A stretch of DNA of 64,000 nucleotides from Chryseobacterium sp. LJ668 (GCF_019613955.1 NZ_CP080443.1:2341001-2405000); one strand, 5' to 3'. Positions 46,825 to 55,449 are shown, counted from the first letter of the stretch. Numbers and translations: made by a program. Notes: generated by a model not told the origin, from the sequence alone.

Positions 46825-47391
46825 ATGAAAAAAATGTTCTTATTAGCAGTTGTAGCCAGCGGCTTGGCTTTCGGTCAATCAAAAAAAGTAGTAACATCAG
46901 ATGTTCACTGGTGGGGTTATAAAGTTGCTAAAACCGAATCTAGCTCTCACAACGGTACGGTGAAAGTAAAATCTGGAAACATGATCATGAAAGGAAATGA
47001 GCTTGTAGGAGGTGATTTCGTTTTGGATATGACTTCTATCAACGCGACAGATCTTTCAGGAGAATACCAAGGTAAATTAAACGGACACCTTAAAAACGGA
47101 GATTTCTTCGAAGTTGAAAAATTTCCATCAGCAAGTTTTAAAATTACTTCTGTAAAGAAAAACAGTGATAAAGTGTACAACAAATTGGTAACAGGAAATC
47201 TTACCGTAAAAGGAAAAACAAGCCCGGTTTCTTTCCCTGCGAAAGTGAGCTATGCAAATGGAGTAGTAAGCTTAGAATCAAATAAATTCTCTTTCGACAG
47301 ACAAAAATTTGACGTAGCTTACAAATCTACAATGAAAGATGTTTTTGTGAAAGATGATATCGATATGCTTGTAAAAGTGACTGCGAAATAA
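46825..47391 (+). CDS. YceI family periplasmic lipocalin-like protein
   Basis: 188 residues with a short signal peptide (MKKMFLLAVVASGLAFGQ). The YceI barrel signatures are VHWWGYKVAKTESSSHNGTVKV at the start, GGDFVLDMTSINATDLSGEYQ in the middle and the KFSFDRQKFDVAY end. By family knowledge YceI binds an isoprenoid or similar amphiphile in the periplasm. A paralogue follows directly after a terminator. Confidence 0.9.
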   Translation: MKKMFLLAVVASGLAFGQSKKVVTSDVHWWGYKVAKTESSSHNGTVKVKSGNMIMKGNELVGGDFVLDMTSINATDLSGEYQGKLNGHLKNGDFFEVEKFPSASFKITSVKKNSDKVYNKLVTGNLTVKGKTSPVSFPAKVSYANGVVSLESNKFSFDRQKFDVAYKSTMKDVFVKDDIDMLVKVTAK

Positions 47392-47412
47392 ATTATTCAA
47401 AAAAATATTGTT

Positions 47413-47440
47413 AAAAGTGTAGAAGTTCTACACTTTTTTT
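47413..47440 (+). terminator. Intrinsic terminator after the first YceI gene
   Basis: AAAAGTGTAG and CTACACTTTT pair around a short loop and continue into a long T run. It separates the two YceI genes. Confidence 0.85.
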
Positions 47441-47469
47441 TATTTTTGTTGAATTGTAAATAAAAAAGA

Positions 47470-48081
47470 ATGAAAAGATTATTATTGTTTGTGATGATGT
47501 GTTTGAGCATATCATTTGTATTTGCTCAAAAAAAAGGAGATAAAATTTCAAAAGTGGTTTCTTCTGAAATTAAATGGTGGGGACATAAGGTTGTAAAAAC
47601 CAAAGCTTCTTCTCACTATGGAAGCTTAAAACTGAAAAGCGGAAAATTCAATTTTGATAAAACAGTTTTTGTAGACGGCGAGTTTGTGATCGATATGAGA
47701 AGTTTGGTTGTTGCTGATCTTTCCGGTGCTGACCAGGTGAAACTGACCAATGAATTGAAAGGAACTAATTTCTTCGAGGTAAAAAAATTCCCTACGGCTA
47801 AATTTCACTTGAAAAAGATTATTCCGTTGGCAAACAGCGAGTACAATTCTACCATCGTTGGTGATATTACGATCAAAGGGATCAGAAAAACAATTTCTTT
47901 CCCTGCAAATGCTCATATTACACAGTTTACGGTAGAGATTGAATCTTCAGTATTCTCGTTAAACAGAAAGGATTTCAGAATTTTCTATCAGAATTCTTTG
48001 AAAGATTATTTCATCAAAGACGAGATGGATATTCAGTTTAAAGTTTCAACTCAGAAAGTTGACAACGAAAGACCTTTATAG
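47470..48081 (+). CDS. YceI family protein, second copy
   Basis: 203 residues, paralogous to the preceding gene. It has a signal peptide (MKRLLLFVMMCLSISFVFAQ), IKWWGHKVVKTKASSHYGSLKL at the start and GEFVIDMRSLVVADLSGADQ in the middle. The C-terminal SVFSLNRKDFRIFYQ matches the KFSFDRQKF block of its neighbour with substitutions. Lys-rich insertions make it longer. It may bind a different lipid. Own promoter or read-through not determined. Confidence 0.88.
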   Translation: MKRLLLFVMMCLSISFVFAQKKGDKISKVVSSEIKWWGHKVVKTKASSHYGSLKLKSGKFNFDKTVFVDGEFVIDMRSLVVADLSGADQVKLTNELKGTNFFEVKKFPTAKFHLKKIIPLANSEYNSTIVGDITIKGIRKTISFPANAHITQFTVEIESSVFSLNRKDFRIFYQNSLKDYFIKDEMDIQFKVSTQKVDNERPL

Positions 48082-48103
48082 GTTAAAATTTTCATAAATC
48101 ATC

Positions 48104-48137
48104 ATGCACAGCTTTTCTTAAGTTGTGCATTTTTTTA
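48104..48137 (+). terminator. Intrinsic terminator after the second YceI gene
   Basis: ATGCACAGCTT pairs with AAGTTGTGCAT (one G-U) around TTCTT and runs into seven T. Confidence 0.85.
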
Positions 48138-48201
48138 TTTTAGTACGAGGAAATTGATTTGTAAAAATATAATAGCAAATAACAGTAATTCTAAAACGTT
48201 G

Positions 48202-48241
48202 TTGACTCTGCTGAGTGAAATCGAAGATTCGATGAAGTCAA
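48202..48241. repeat. Possible dispersed intergenic repeat
   Basis: TTGACT (48202-48207) and AGTCAA (48236-48241) are inverted around a GAAATCGAAGATTCGAT core. The block CTCTGCTGAGTGAAATCGAAG resembles the intergenic repeats seen in related genomes, where sequences such as GACTCCGCTCAGTC recur. It lies in an otherwise empty 245-base gap after the YceI terminator. Confidence 0.35.
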
Positions 48242-48326
48242 AACGCTTTTGCAAATTTAAAAACAGGTAGTATTAAAAAAATCTTAGCGAATGTTGCGTT
48301 TAAACGATAAACTGATAAAATAGAAA

Positions 48327-48968
48327 ATGAAAATATATGTAGTAAGCGGTTTGGGAGCAGATTTTAAAGTTTTAGAAAAGCTGAAATTTCCCGAGCAGCA
48401 TGAAGTTGTTTTTATAAACTGGATGATCCCCGAGATCAATGAAAGTTTTGCTGATTATGTAGGAAGAATGGCTGAAAAGATAGATGATACCGAACCTTTT
48501 TATTTATTGGGGTATTCTTTTGGCGGAATTATAGTGCAGGAGCTGAATGCCCTAAAGCCTGCCGAAAAAGTAGTTATCATGGGAAGTATCAAATCGGATA
48601 AGGAAAAGTCACGGTTGATTAAAATGGGGGAAGTGACAAAAATTCCAAAATACTTACCAATCGGTTTTTTCAATGATCAGACTTCAGTTTTTTATGCAAG
48701 ACTGAGAAAGTTCTTTGATCCGAAAAACCCTAAGGTTATTGAATATTTTCAGGTACGGGATCCATACTATTTGAAATGGTCAGTAGAAAGAATTTCAGAA
48801 TGGAAATTTGAAGAAAATCCAAACGTAATACAAATTTTAGGAGATCGCGATATCGTTTTCCCGATAAAAAATTCCAGGCCCAACTATATTATTAAAGGTG
48901 GCACCCATCTTTTTCCGGCAACAAAGTATAAAGAAGTTTCCGCCTTATTGCATAAAATTTTTGTTTAA
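48327..48968 (+). CDS. Alpha/beta hydrolase
   Basis: 213 residues, a minimal alpha/beta hydrolase fold. The nucleophile elbow is LLGYSFGGIIVQEL (Ser in GYSFG). An N-terminal strand begins YVVSGLGADFKVL. NVIQILGDRDIVFP supplies the acid and GGTHLFP the catalytic His. No lid domain is obvious. Substrate unknown, cytosolic. It stands alone between the YceI pair and amt. Confidence 0.85.
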   Translation: MKIYVVSGLGADFKVLEKLKFPEQHEVVFINWMIPEINESFADYVGRMAEKIDDTEPFYLLGYSFGGIIVQELNALKPAEKVVIMGSIKSDKEKSRLIKMGEVTKIPKYLPIGFFNDQTSVFYARLRKFFDPKNPKVIEYFQVRDPYYLKWSVERISEWKFEENPNVIQILGDRDIVFPIKNSRPNYIIKGGTHLFPATKYKEVSALLHKIFV

Positions 48969-49036
48969 TTATAAATTGACCCCTATTTTATGACGGGTTA
49001 ATTTTATTTAATTACTAATTTATTAATTTTTATACT

Positions 49037-49044
49037 TAATTTTG
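49037..49044 (+). promoter_or_regulatory. Candidate -7 element (TAATTTTG) for amt
   Basis: TAATTTTG fits TAnnTTTG and lies 21 bases before the ATG at 49066; no -33 partner is visible. Confidence 0.4.
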
Positions 49045-49065
49045 TTGGGGATAAAATAAAAAATA

Positions 49066-50412
49066 ATGAAATTAGGTTTAAAATGGAAAGTCTCTTTTGC
49101 AATAATTTCTTTAGTAGCCATTGGCGGTCTTTTCTGGAAGCCTAGTGTCGATTTCCCAAACAGCGGAGATTTTTTAGGTGAAGAAAGTATCGTTGGTTCA
49201 GATGTAGCCTGGATCTTGGCTGCAGCCGGACTCGTGCTTCTCATGACTCCCGGACTATCATTTTTCTACGGCGGAATGGTTGGCAAAAAAAACATGATTT
49301 CTACCATGCTGCAAAGCTTTATCGCATTAGGTGTTATTTCAATTTTGTGGATTGTTGTCGGTTTCTCATTATCATTCGGAGATTCTCTCGGTTTTGAAAT
49401 TGATGGTGAACATTATGGAATAATTGGCAACCCATTGACCTATCCGTTTTTTAATCATGTGAGCGTATATCCGCACAAAACAATGGCTTCCACAATTCCT
49501 TTCATATTATTTGCATTGTTCCAAATGAAATTTGCGGTGATTACACCGGCTTTAATTACGGGTTCGTTTGCAGAAAGAGTGAGATTTATATCTTATCTTT
49601 TATTCATGGTACTTTTCAGTCTTTTCATTTATACACCTTTGTGTCACATGGTTTGGCATCCGGAAGGTCTTTTAAATAAATTTTTCGGGATTAAAGATTT
49701 TGCGGGTGGAACTGTAGTCCATATGAGTGCAGGTTTTGCGGCTTTGGCAGGTGCAATTGTTTTAGGAAGAAGAAAAAATCCGCATCATGAACCTTCGAAT
49801 ATTCCCTATGTGATTTTAGGAACCGGAATGCTTTGGTTTGGCTGGTTCGGCTTTAATGCCGGTTCGGCTTTAAGTGCCAATGCAACAGCAGCAATTGCTT
49901 TTGGGACCACAACGATAGCTTCGGCATCTGCAATGATGACGTGGATTTTCTTTGACAGAATCAACGGCAGAAAAGTATCCGCTTTAGGAGCGTGTATTGG
50001 AGCAGTTGTCGGTTTAGTAGCAATTACTCCGGGCTGTGGTTTCGTATCAATTCAGGAGAGTCTGTTCATCGGTTTTATTTCTGCGATCGTCTCTAATGTA
50101 ATGCTGAACTGGAAAGCTTTAAAGAAAATAGACGATACTTTAGACGTTTTTGCCTGTCATGGAGTGGGAGGTATCATGGGAATGATTCTTACCGCAATAT
50201 TTGCGCACGGCGAAAATGCAAGCCTTCTTCACGGCGGAATCGGAGTTTTTACTCATCACATGATAGCACTAATTTTAGTTTCGGTATTCACATTTTTCGG
50301 ATCCCTGCTTTTATATAAACTCACTAATTGCATTATAACGCTCAGGGTTTCTGGAGAATCAGAAAATATAGGATTAGATATGTCTCAACATGAGGAGAGT
50401 TTGAGATGGTAA
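49066..50412 (+). CDS. amt: Ammonium transporter Amt
   Basis: A 448-residue protein with eleven or so membrane helices. The first strongly hydrophobic segment (about 9-23) may be a signal sequence. Conserved landmarks are LMTPGLSFFYGGMVGKKN, AFAERVRF-like FAERVRFISYLL, VVHMSAGFAALAGA (first pore His in HMSAG), AITPGCGFV and CHGVGGIMG (second pore His). It passes ammonium or ammonia across the inner membrane. No PII protein gene (glnK) is adjacent, which is unusual. Confidence 0.95.
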   Translation: MKLGLKWKVSFAIISLVAIGGLFWKPSVDFPNSGDFLGEESIVGSDVAWILAAAGLVLLMTPGLSFFYGGMVGKKNMISTMLQSFIALGVISILWIVVGFSLSFGDSLGFEIDGEHYGIIGNPLTYPFFNHVSVYPHKTMASTIPFILFALFQMKFAVITPALITGSFAERVRFISYLLFMVLFSLFIYTPLCHMVWHPEGLLNKFFGIKDFAGGTVVHMSAGFAALAGAIVLGRRKNPHHEPSNIPYVILGTGMLWFGWFGFNAGSALSANATAAIAFGTTTIASASAMMTWIFFDRINGRKVSALGACIGAVVGLVAITPGCGFVSIQESLFIGFISAIVSNVMLNWKALKKIDDTLDVFACHGVGGIMGMILTAIFAHGENASLLHGGIGVFTHHMIALILVSVFTFFGSLLLYKLTNCIITLRVSGESENIGLDMSQHEESLRW

Positions 50413-50439
50413 TATCTTTAATTAATGGCAGTTTTATTT

Positions 50440-50521
50440 GGGCAGCTTTACCGCCTTCCACTCCCGCTTTTTTACCTCCGCTTCGCTCCGGCAAAAAGAG
50501 CTCCGTTCAAGTCGGGCTGCG
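50440..50521. repeat. Flavobacterial intergenic repeat, hairpin type
   Basis: A GC-rich block in an AT-rich gap, starting GGGCAGCTTTACCG and ending GTCGGGCTGCG. The ends contain GCAGC and GCTGC as inverted arms, and the middle pairs GCTTTTTT with AAAAAGAGC across CTCCGCTTCGCTCCGG. I recall this GGGCAGCTTT...GGCTGCG element as recurring in Chryseobacterium-like genomes. It is unlike its neighbourhood in base composition. Confidence 0.6.
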
Positions 50522-50621
50522 AAATTTGTCAAGAGCTCAAAACCGTTTAAAAAAATAAAATTTGGAGCTACGAAAAGGTGGGAAACCTTGTTTTACATTA
50601 CATTCTTTAAAATTTAACCTG

Positions 50622-50629
50622 TATATTTG
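50622..50629 (+). promoter_or_regulatory. Candidate -7 element (TATATTTG) for L-serine dehydratase
   Basis: TATATTTG fits TAnnTTTG and lies 25 bases before the ATG at 50655. No clear -33 partner. Confidence 0.45.
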
Positions 50630-50654
50630 CTTTTCATGAAAATGGAAATAAAGT

Positions 50655-52073
50655 ATGGAGTCAATATCGGTTTTTGAGATTATTAAGGTGGGAATTGGCC
50701 CTTCCAGTTCGCATACCATGGGACCCTGGAATGCTGCTTCAGCATTTATAAGAATTATAAAAAGAGAGAGATCTATCGATGAGGTAACAGAAGTTTTTCT
50801 GGAATTCTTCGGCTCACTTGCCAAAACAGGGATCGGTCACGGTACAGATATCGCCGGAATGTTAGGTCTGAACGGAGAAGATTTCAAAACCATCAATACT
50901 TCAAAGATCGATGAAAAAATAGAATTCATCAAGCAAAGTCAGATTTTGAATTTAGGAGGTGAAAGAGAGATTCCATTTATTTACGGGCATCATTTGATTC
51001 TAAATAAATCTAAGACCTTAGATTTTCATCCGAACGGAATGATCTTTAAAGCAATTTTTGAAGACGGAACCGAGCTAGTGCAAGATTTTTATTCTGTAGG
51101 AGGAGGTTTTATTGCGAGCCAGGAAAAAAACTCAATTGAAAAACAGTGTGTTCGTACTTTATATCCTTGCCATCACGGCTCAGATATTGCAAAATATTGT
51201 GAGAAATTGGGTTTTGATAAAGTATCAGATCTTATTTTGATCAACGAAGAAAGCTGGAGAAGTCAGGAAGAAACGAGAAAAGAAGCCTTATACATCTGGG
51301 AAAATATCAAAGAATGCATTTATAAAGGTGTCAATAAAGAGGGCATTTTACCCGGCGGTCTCAATGTAACGCGAAGAGCTGCCGGAATCAACAGAAAACT
51401 CTTGGGCGATAAAATTTATAAGAATAAAGAAGAATGGTTTCAGCAGGTTGTTGATGCCGAAGAAAACTTTACGAATATCAACAAATGGATTTCGTGTTTC
51501 GCACTTGCAGTCAATGAGGAAAATGCAAGTTTCGGGCGTATCATCACTGCGCCAACAAACGGTGCAAGTGGAGTAATCCCGGCTGTTTTAATGTATGCGC
51601 AGGCATTCACTCCACATACAAGTGAAGATGACATTGTGAGATTTTTACTGGTTGCAGGAGAAATAGGAACTTTATTTAAGAAAAATGCAACCATCTCGGC
51701 GGCAATGGGCGGTTGTCAGGCAGAAGTTGGGGTATCGTCAGCAATGGCTGCGGCAGGCTTGACAGAAATCTTGGGCGGAAGCGTCGGACAGGTGTTGATG
51801 GCTGCAGAAATTGCCATGGAACATCATTTAGGGTTAACGTGCGACCCGATCAAAGGATTGGTGCAGATTCCTTGTATCGAAAGAAATACAATGGGCGCCA
51901 TGAAAGCAATTACAGCAGCAAATATCGCGTTAGAAAGTGATCCTGCTAAAGCAAAAGTGAGTCTGGATCAGGTCATTCAAACCATGTGGGAAACCGCTTT
52001 ATCGATGAGTGACAGATTTAAAGAAACTTCTGAAGGCGGTTTGGCAATTGCTGTAAATGTTCCGGAATGTTAA
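50655..52073 (+). CDS. sdaA: L-serine ammonia-lyase, iron-sulfur type
   Basis: 472 residues, a single-chain fusion of the beta (about 1-160) and alpha (about 180-465) domains. The start has KVGIGPSSSHTMGPWNAA, the substrate-loop motif. The alpha domain has GGLNVTRRAAGI, then APTNGASGVIPAVLMY and GGCQAEVGVSSAMAAAGL, with CDPIKGLVQIPCIERN, whose cysteines ligate the [4Fe-4S] cluster. It deaminates L-serine to pyruvate and ammonia. The adjacent amt gene handles ammonia, but the two are probably separate units. Confidence 0.95.
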   Translation: MESISVFEIIKVGIGPSSSHTMGPWNAASAFIRIIKRERSIDEVTEVFLEFFGSLAKTGIGHGTDIAGMLGLNGEDFKTINTSKIDEKIEFIKQSQILNLGGEREIPFIYGHHLILNKSKTLDFHPNGMIFKAIFEDGTELVQDFYSVGGGFIASQEKNSIEKQCVRTLYPCHHGSDIAKYCEKLGFDKVSDLILINEESWRSQEETRKEALYIWENIKECIYKGVNKEGILPGGLNVTRRAAGINRKLLGDKIYKNKEEWFQQVVDAEENFTNINKWISCFALAVNEENASFGRIITAPTNGASGVIPAVLMYAQAFTPHTSEDDIVRFLLVAGEIGTLFKKNATISAAMGGCQAEVGVSSAMAAAGLTEILGGSVGQVLMAAEIAMEHHLGLTCDPIKGLVQIPCIERNTMGAMKAITAANIALESDPAKAKVSLDQVIQTMWETALSMSDRFKETSEGGLAIAVNVPEC

Positions 52074-52109
52074 AATAAATAAAAGTCATGGTTGCAAACC
52101 TCAGGATTT

Positions 52110-52967
52110 TCATAATATTCTAGGATTGTCTAAGATTTGCCTTATTTTGTTTGCATTTTCAATCAGTTCTCCTAAATATTCATAGTCTTCTTTTTCTAAA
52201 GCGGATTTAAATTTTCTGAGCTGAAAGATATGCTCATTCAAAACATCCAGTACATTTTCTTTATTTTGCTTAAAAATAGGAACCCACATTTCGGGATGAG
52301 ATTTGGCCAGACGTACGGTACTTGAAAAACCCGAACTCGCCAATTGAAAAATTGTTTCTTCTTCTTTTTCTTTCTCCAAAACGGTATTGGCAAGCGCGTA
52401 AGAGGTGATGTGTGAAATATGGGAAATGTAAGCGGTATGTATATCGTGGGCTTCGGCGTCCATATACATTAAATGCATATCCAGATTTTCAGCGAGATTT
52501 CGAACTATATTTAATGCATCTTCAGCAGAAACTTCAGAGTTACAAATTACTCCCGCTCTTCCTGAAAAACTATTGGCAGTTGCGGATTTGGGACCATTAT
52601 TTTCTGTTCCCCACATAGGGTGAAAGGCGACAAATCTTGATCTTTTCGGATGGTTTTTCACTGATTCTACAATTCCCGATTTTGTAGAACCTACATCCAT
52701 AACGGTTTGTGAATCTGAAATTAAATCTAAAACTTTCGGTAAAATCTTTCTTGCCGCATCTACAGGAATAGCAATAATAATTAAATCTGAATTGTTTATT
52801 CCGTATTTCAAATCTGCCTTCGCATCAATAATGTCTAAAGCCAATGCATCTTGTAAATTATCTATACTATGATCAATTCCGTAGATGAAATCGGCCCATT
52901 TTTTCTCTTTTAATTTTAAGGCGATGGAACCTCCAATTAATCCTACACCAATTATACTAATCTTCAT
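52110..52967 (-). CDS. tyrA: Prephenate dehydrogenase (tyrosine biosynthesis)
   Basis: 285 residues from the ATG at 52967 (MKISIIGVGLIGGSIALKL, Rossmann fold with GxGxxG). Other motifs are GIDHSIDNLQDAL, LIIIAIPVDA, VMDVGSTKSGI and FVAFHPMWGTENNGP (substrate-binding His). A C-terminal helical domain covers about 170-285. An in-frame extension of 20 codons upstream runs through a terminator hairpin, which I interpret as the attenuator, so the shorter start is correct. It oxidatively decarboxylates prephenate to 4-hydroxyphenylpyruvate. No ACT domain is present. Confidence 0.92.
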   Translation of the reverse strand: MKISIIGVGLIGGSIALKLKEKKWADFIYGIDHSIDNLQDALALDIIDAKADLKYGINNSDLIIIAIPVDAARKILPKVLDLISDSQTVMDVGSTKSGIVESVKNHPKRSRFVAFHPMWGTENNGPKSATANSFSGRAGVICNSEVSAEDALNIVRNLAENLDMHLMYMDAEAHDIHTAYISHISHITSYALANTVLEKEKEEETIFQLASSGFSSTVRLAKSHPEMWVPIFKQNKENVLDVLNEHIFQLRKFKSALEKEDYEYLGELIENANKIRQILDNPRIL

Positions 52968-52984
52968 TTTTTTTAATTTATAAA

Positions 52985-53011
52985 TAAAAAACCCCGTCCG
53001 CGGACGAGGTT
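52985..53011 (-). promoter_or_regulatory. Attenuator terminator in front of tyrA
   Basis: On the minus strand AACCTCGTCC pairs with GGACGGGGTT (10 bp, one G-U) around GC, followed by a U run. It ends 18 bases before the tyrA ATG. A strong terminator immediately upstream of its own gene is the mark of attenuation, not of an upstream gene's end; no other minus-strand gene ends here. Confidence 0.8.
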
Positions 53012-53033
53012 TGGTGTTATGTAACAAGAATCT

Positions 53034-53090
53034 CTATCCCAAATCTGAGTTGAAAATTCTATAATAATATGTTTTGTTTTTGCTAATCAC
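53034..53090 (-). CDS. Tyrosine leader peptide (tyrA attenuator)
   Basis: An 18-codon frame starting GTG at 53090 and ending TAG at 53036-53034 reads MISKNKTYYYRIFNSDLG, with three consecutive Tyr codons (TAT) at 53069-53061. It is immediately upstream of the tyrA terminator. TTTGG (53043-53039), after the Tyr codons, can pair with CCAAA (53014-53010), which overlaps the left arm of the terminator. Thus stalling at Tyr codons would free the antiterminator and open tyrA. GTG is the only plausible start in frame; a second short frame (53119-53087, MKLKITIFAL) ends overlapping it by two bases and might couple translation. Confidence 0.65.
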   Translation of the reverse strand: MISKNKTYYYRIFNSDLG

Positions 53091-53169
53091 AAAGCGAAGA
53101 TAGTAATTTTTAATTTCATTATTAAAATTGAATATTTACCTTCTAAGAAAATTGATCATTGACCCGTTG

Positions 53170-55449
53170 TTAAGGATTGCTGATAATCAATGTTGAAGGA
53201 ATATCCGAAAGCCAAAGACTTTTCGAATCTATCAAGCCACGCCAGCTTTTTTTGCTGATCAGCATGAGGTCCTGACCGTTCAGAAATTCTTTTTCGATTT
53301 TCTTTTCATTGTATAATGTAATGTGATTAGGTGCCACTTGCTCAATACTTCTAATAAGTTCTTTTACTTCGATGTTGCTTCTGATTTGGCCGGCAACGTC
53401 CAAAATAATAATCTGAGAATTGTTATTATTGATCAATCTTTTAGCATATTCAAGCAAATAAAAATCGCTTAGATTAAAGATCGGTACAAACACTTTTTCT
53501 GCTGAGGTAAATTGTTTTTCAACCAAAACCCCAACCGGAATATTTGTTTTATCTAAAATCTGAAGGGTAAAATCGTCAAATGGAGAATTGTTAAATATAT
53601 AACTTTTCCCTTTTACTGTATTCAACAACTTTTCAGGGTTTATTATTTTTGTGGTAAACCCTAAAAGACGTCCTAATAAACTGCCTTCATACATTGATTT
53701 TCCGAGCATTATAAGCAGCAAATCGTAATTTCCTTTATTTGAAATGCTGGTAAGATCACTTTCAATATCGGTTGACGCTTTGAAAAATGTAGTGACTTCA
53801 ACGTGTAGGTCATTTGATGTTTCTATCACGCTTTTAAACTGCTCATTTTCATACTCATCTATTTCGTAGGTATGCATCTCGTCAACAGGAGCAATATTCA
53901 TCGCGGTAATACTTTTGTTACCATTCATTTTGTGCGTGAAATTATTGGCTAATCTCAGAAGCGTACTTCCGGATTCAGGATTATCAAAAGATAGTAGAAC
54001 GCGGTATTTAGAATCATTTTCATCGTTGATCTCGTCCGGATCTTTTTTAGATTTAAACATGTAATTGATAAAATCTAACGCAGGTCCCGTCATGAATGTG
54101 GTAAATAATGCCATAATTACCATCATTGCAAAGATTTCGGGGCTTAAAACACCCAGATCATATCCGATATTTAATACAATTAGTTCCATCAAACCTCTGG
54201 TATTCATCAATGCACCGATTGTCAGACTTTCCTTCCAGTTGATTCCGAGGAATTTGGCAGTTAAAGCACTTCCTGCAAATTTCCCAACGACAGCCACCAA
54301 TATAATTGCTCCTGCGGTCACCCACAAGTGTCCCTCATTTAATAATCCGATTTGTGTTCTAAGTCCGGTAAATACAAAGAAAAGTGGTAGTAATAGAACT
54401 AAAGCAACATCTTCTATTTTATCAATAAATAATGATCTGAACTTTGCATTTTCAGGCATAATTGCACCGGCCATAAATGCCCCGAATAAGGCATGAATCC
54501 CAATTACTTCTGTTGCGTAGGCTGATAAAATCAAAGTCAGAAAGAAAATAGCAACCATCGGTTTATTGATGGTATTTTTTTCTGCCTGCAGGTCTCCGAT
54601 TCTTTTTAAAAAGGGTCTGACGATTTTTATCATTAGAAAAACATACCCTATTGCCATCAAAATGACGTAGATCGAGCTGGCAAAAGATCCTGCTTTTACG
54701 ATGGCAATCACTGCTGCCAAAATACACCAGGCCGTAATATCATCGGCCGCTGCACAAGTGATCACGATGGTCCCTAATTTTGTTTTCTGTAGATTTCTTT
54801 CCTGAACAATTCTTGCTAAAACAGGAAATGCAGTAATACTCATTGCAATGGCAATAAATAACGCGAATGAAGTAAACTGAACGCCGTCCGGAGCAAATTC
54901 CTGATAAATAAAATAGGAAAGTCCGATACCTAGAGCAAAGGGAATAATAATACTTGCATGGCTGATGACAACTGCATCGTGTGCTTTCTTTCTTAAAACA
55001 CTCAGATCAAGCTCCATTCCTACGATATACATGAAAAGGATTAATCCGATCTGGCTTAAAAACTGGAGATTTCCCAATGATTCTTTAGGAAAAAGAAATG
55101 CAGAAAATTCTGGAAAATACATCCCTAAAAGTGAAGGCCCGAGAATAATCCCGGCAATCATCTCACCGATAACGCTTGGTTGTTTTATTTTGATACATAT
55201 CCAGCCTAAGAGTCTTGCTGCAAGAATAATGGTGACAATCTGGGCTAATAATAATGCTAGAGGATGATGAAGGTTAGTCTGAAATGAATCTGCAAAATTA
55301 TCCCACGTAGAGCCGCTATTTGTTTTCACAATGATATCTTCACCAGCTTCAAGTGTCTGTCCCTGTATCATAAACCAATACATCAGGCATGAGAAAACTG
55401 CGATGGTGACAATATAAAAGATAATATTTCTGTACTTTGCCAAATTCAT
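53170..55449 (-). CDS. Cation:proton antiporter, CPA2 type, with C-terminal UspA-like domains
   Basis: 759 residues from the ATG at 55449; the frame extends seven codons to a TTG. One N-terminal helix and a periplasmic loop precede a Na+/H+ exchanger domain of about twelve helices (residues about 65-440), with QPSVIGEMIAGIILGPSLLG and AADDITAWCILA (the antiporter DD pair). The soluble C-terminal part (about 460-755) looks like two USP-like domains (YRVLLSFDNPESGSTLLRLA, KVFVPIFNLSDFYLLEYA). It exchanges K+ or Na+ for H+ across the inner membrane. Confidence 0.9.
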   Translation of the reverse strand: MNLAKYRNIIFYIVTIAVFSCLMYWFMIQGQTLEAGEDIIVKTNSGSTWDNFADSFQTNLHHPLALLLAQIVTIILAARLLGWICIKIKQPSVIGEMIAGIILGPSLLGMYFPEFSAFLFPKESLGNLQFLSQIGLILFMYIVGMELDLSVLRKKAHDAVVISHASIIIPFALGIGLSYFIYQEFAPDGVQFTSFALFIAIAMSITAFPVLARIVQERNLQKTKLGTIVITCAAADDITAWCILAAVIAIVKAGSFASSIYVILMAIGYVFLMIKIVRPFLKRIGDLQAEKNTINKPMVAIFFLTLILSAYATEVIGIHALFGAFMAGAIMPENAKFRSLFIDKIEDVALVLLLPLFFVFTGLRTQIGLLNEGHLWVTAGAIILVAVVGKFAGSALTAKFLGINWKESLTIGALMNTRGLMELIVLNIGYDLGVLSPEIFAMMVIMALFTTFMTGPALDFINYMFKSKKDPDEINDENDSKYRVLLSFDNPESGSTLLRLANNFTHKMNGNKSITAMNIAPVDEMHTYEIDEYENEQFKSVIETSNDLHVEVTTFFKASTDIESDLTSISNKGNYDLLLIMLGKSMYEGSLLGRLLGFTTKIINPEKLLNTVKGKSYIFNNSPFDDFTLQILDKTNIPVGVLVEKQFTSAEKVFVPIFNLSDFYLLEYAKRLINNNNSQIIILDVAGQIRSNIEVKELIRSIEQVAPNHITLYNEKKIEKEFLNGQDLMLISKKSWRGLIDSKSLWLSDIPSTLIISNP

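Noticed and set aside
50440..50521. Horizontally acquired GC-rich gene fragment
   Set aside because: No open frame resembles a protein. Paired arms and known recurrence of similar blocks suggest a dispersed structural repeat.
50636..50680. Short ATG frame (MKMEIKYGVNIGF) overlapping the sdaA start
   Set aside because: It has no enrichment for an amino acid that could sense serine, and no terminator lies between it and sdaA.
52968..53027. N-terminal extension of TyrA upstream of the ATG at 52967
   Set aside because: The extended frame is encoded by the terminator hairpin itself and lacks the conserved start. The Rossmann motif begins at the ATG.
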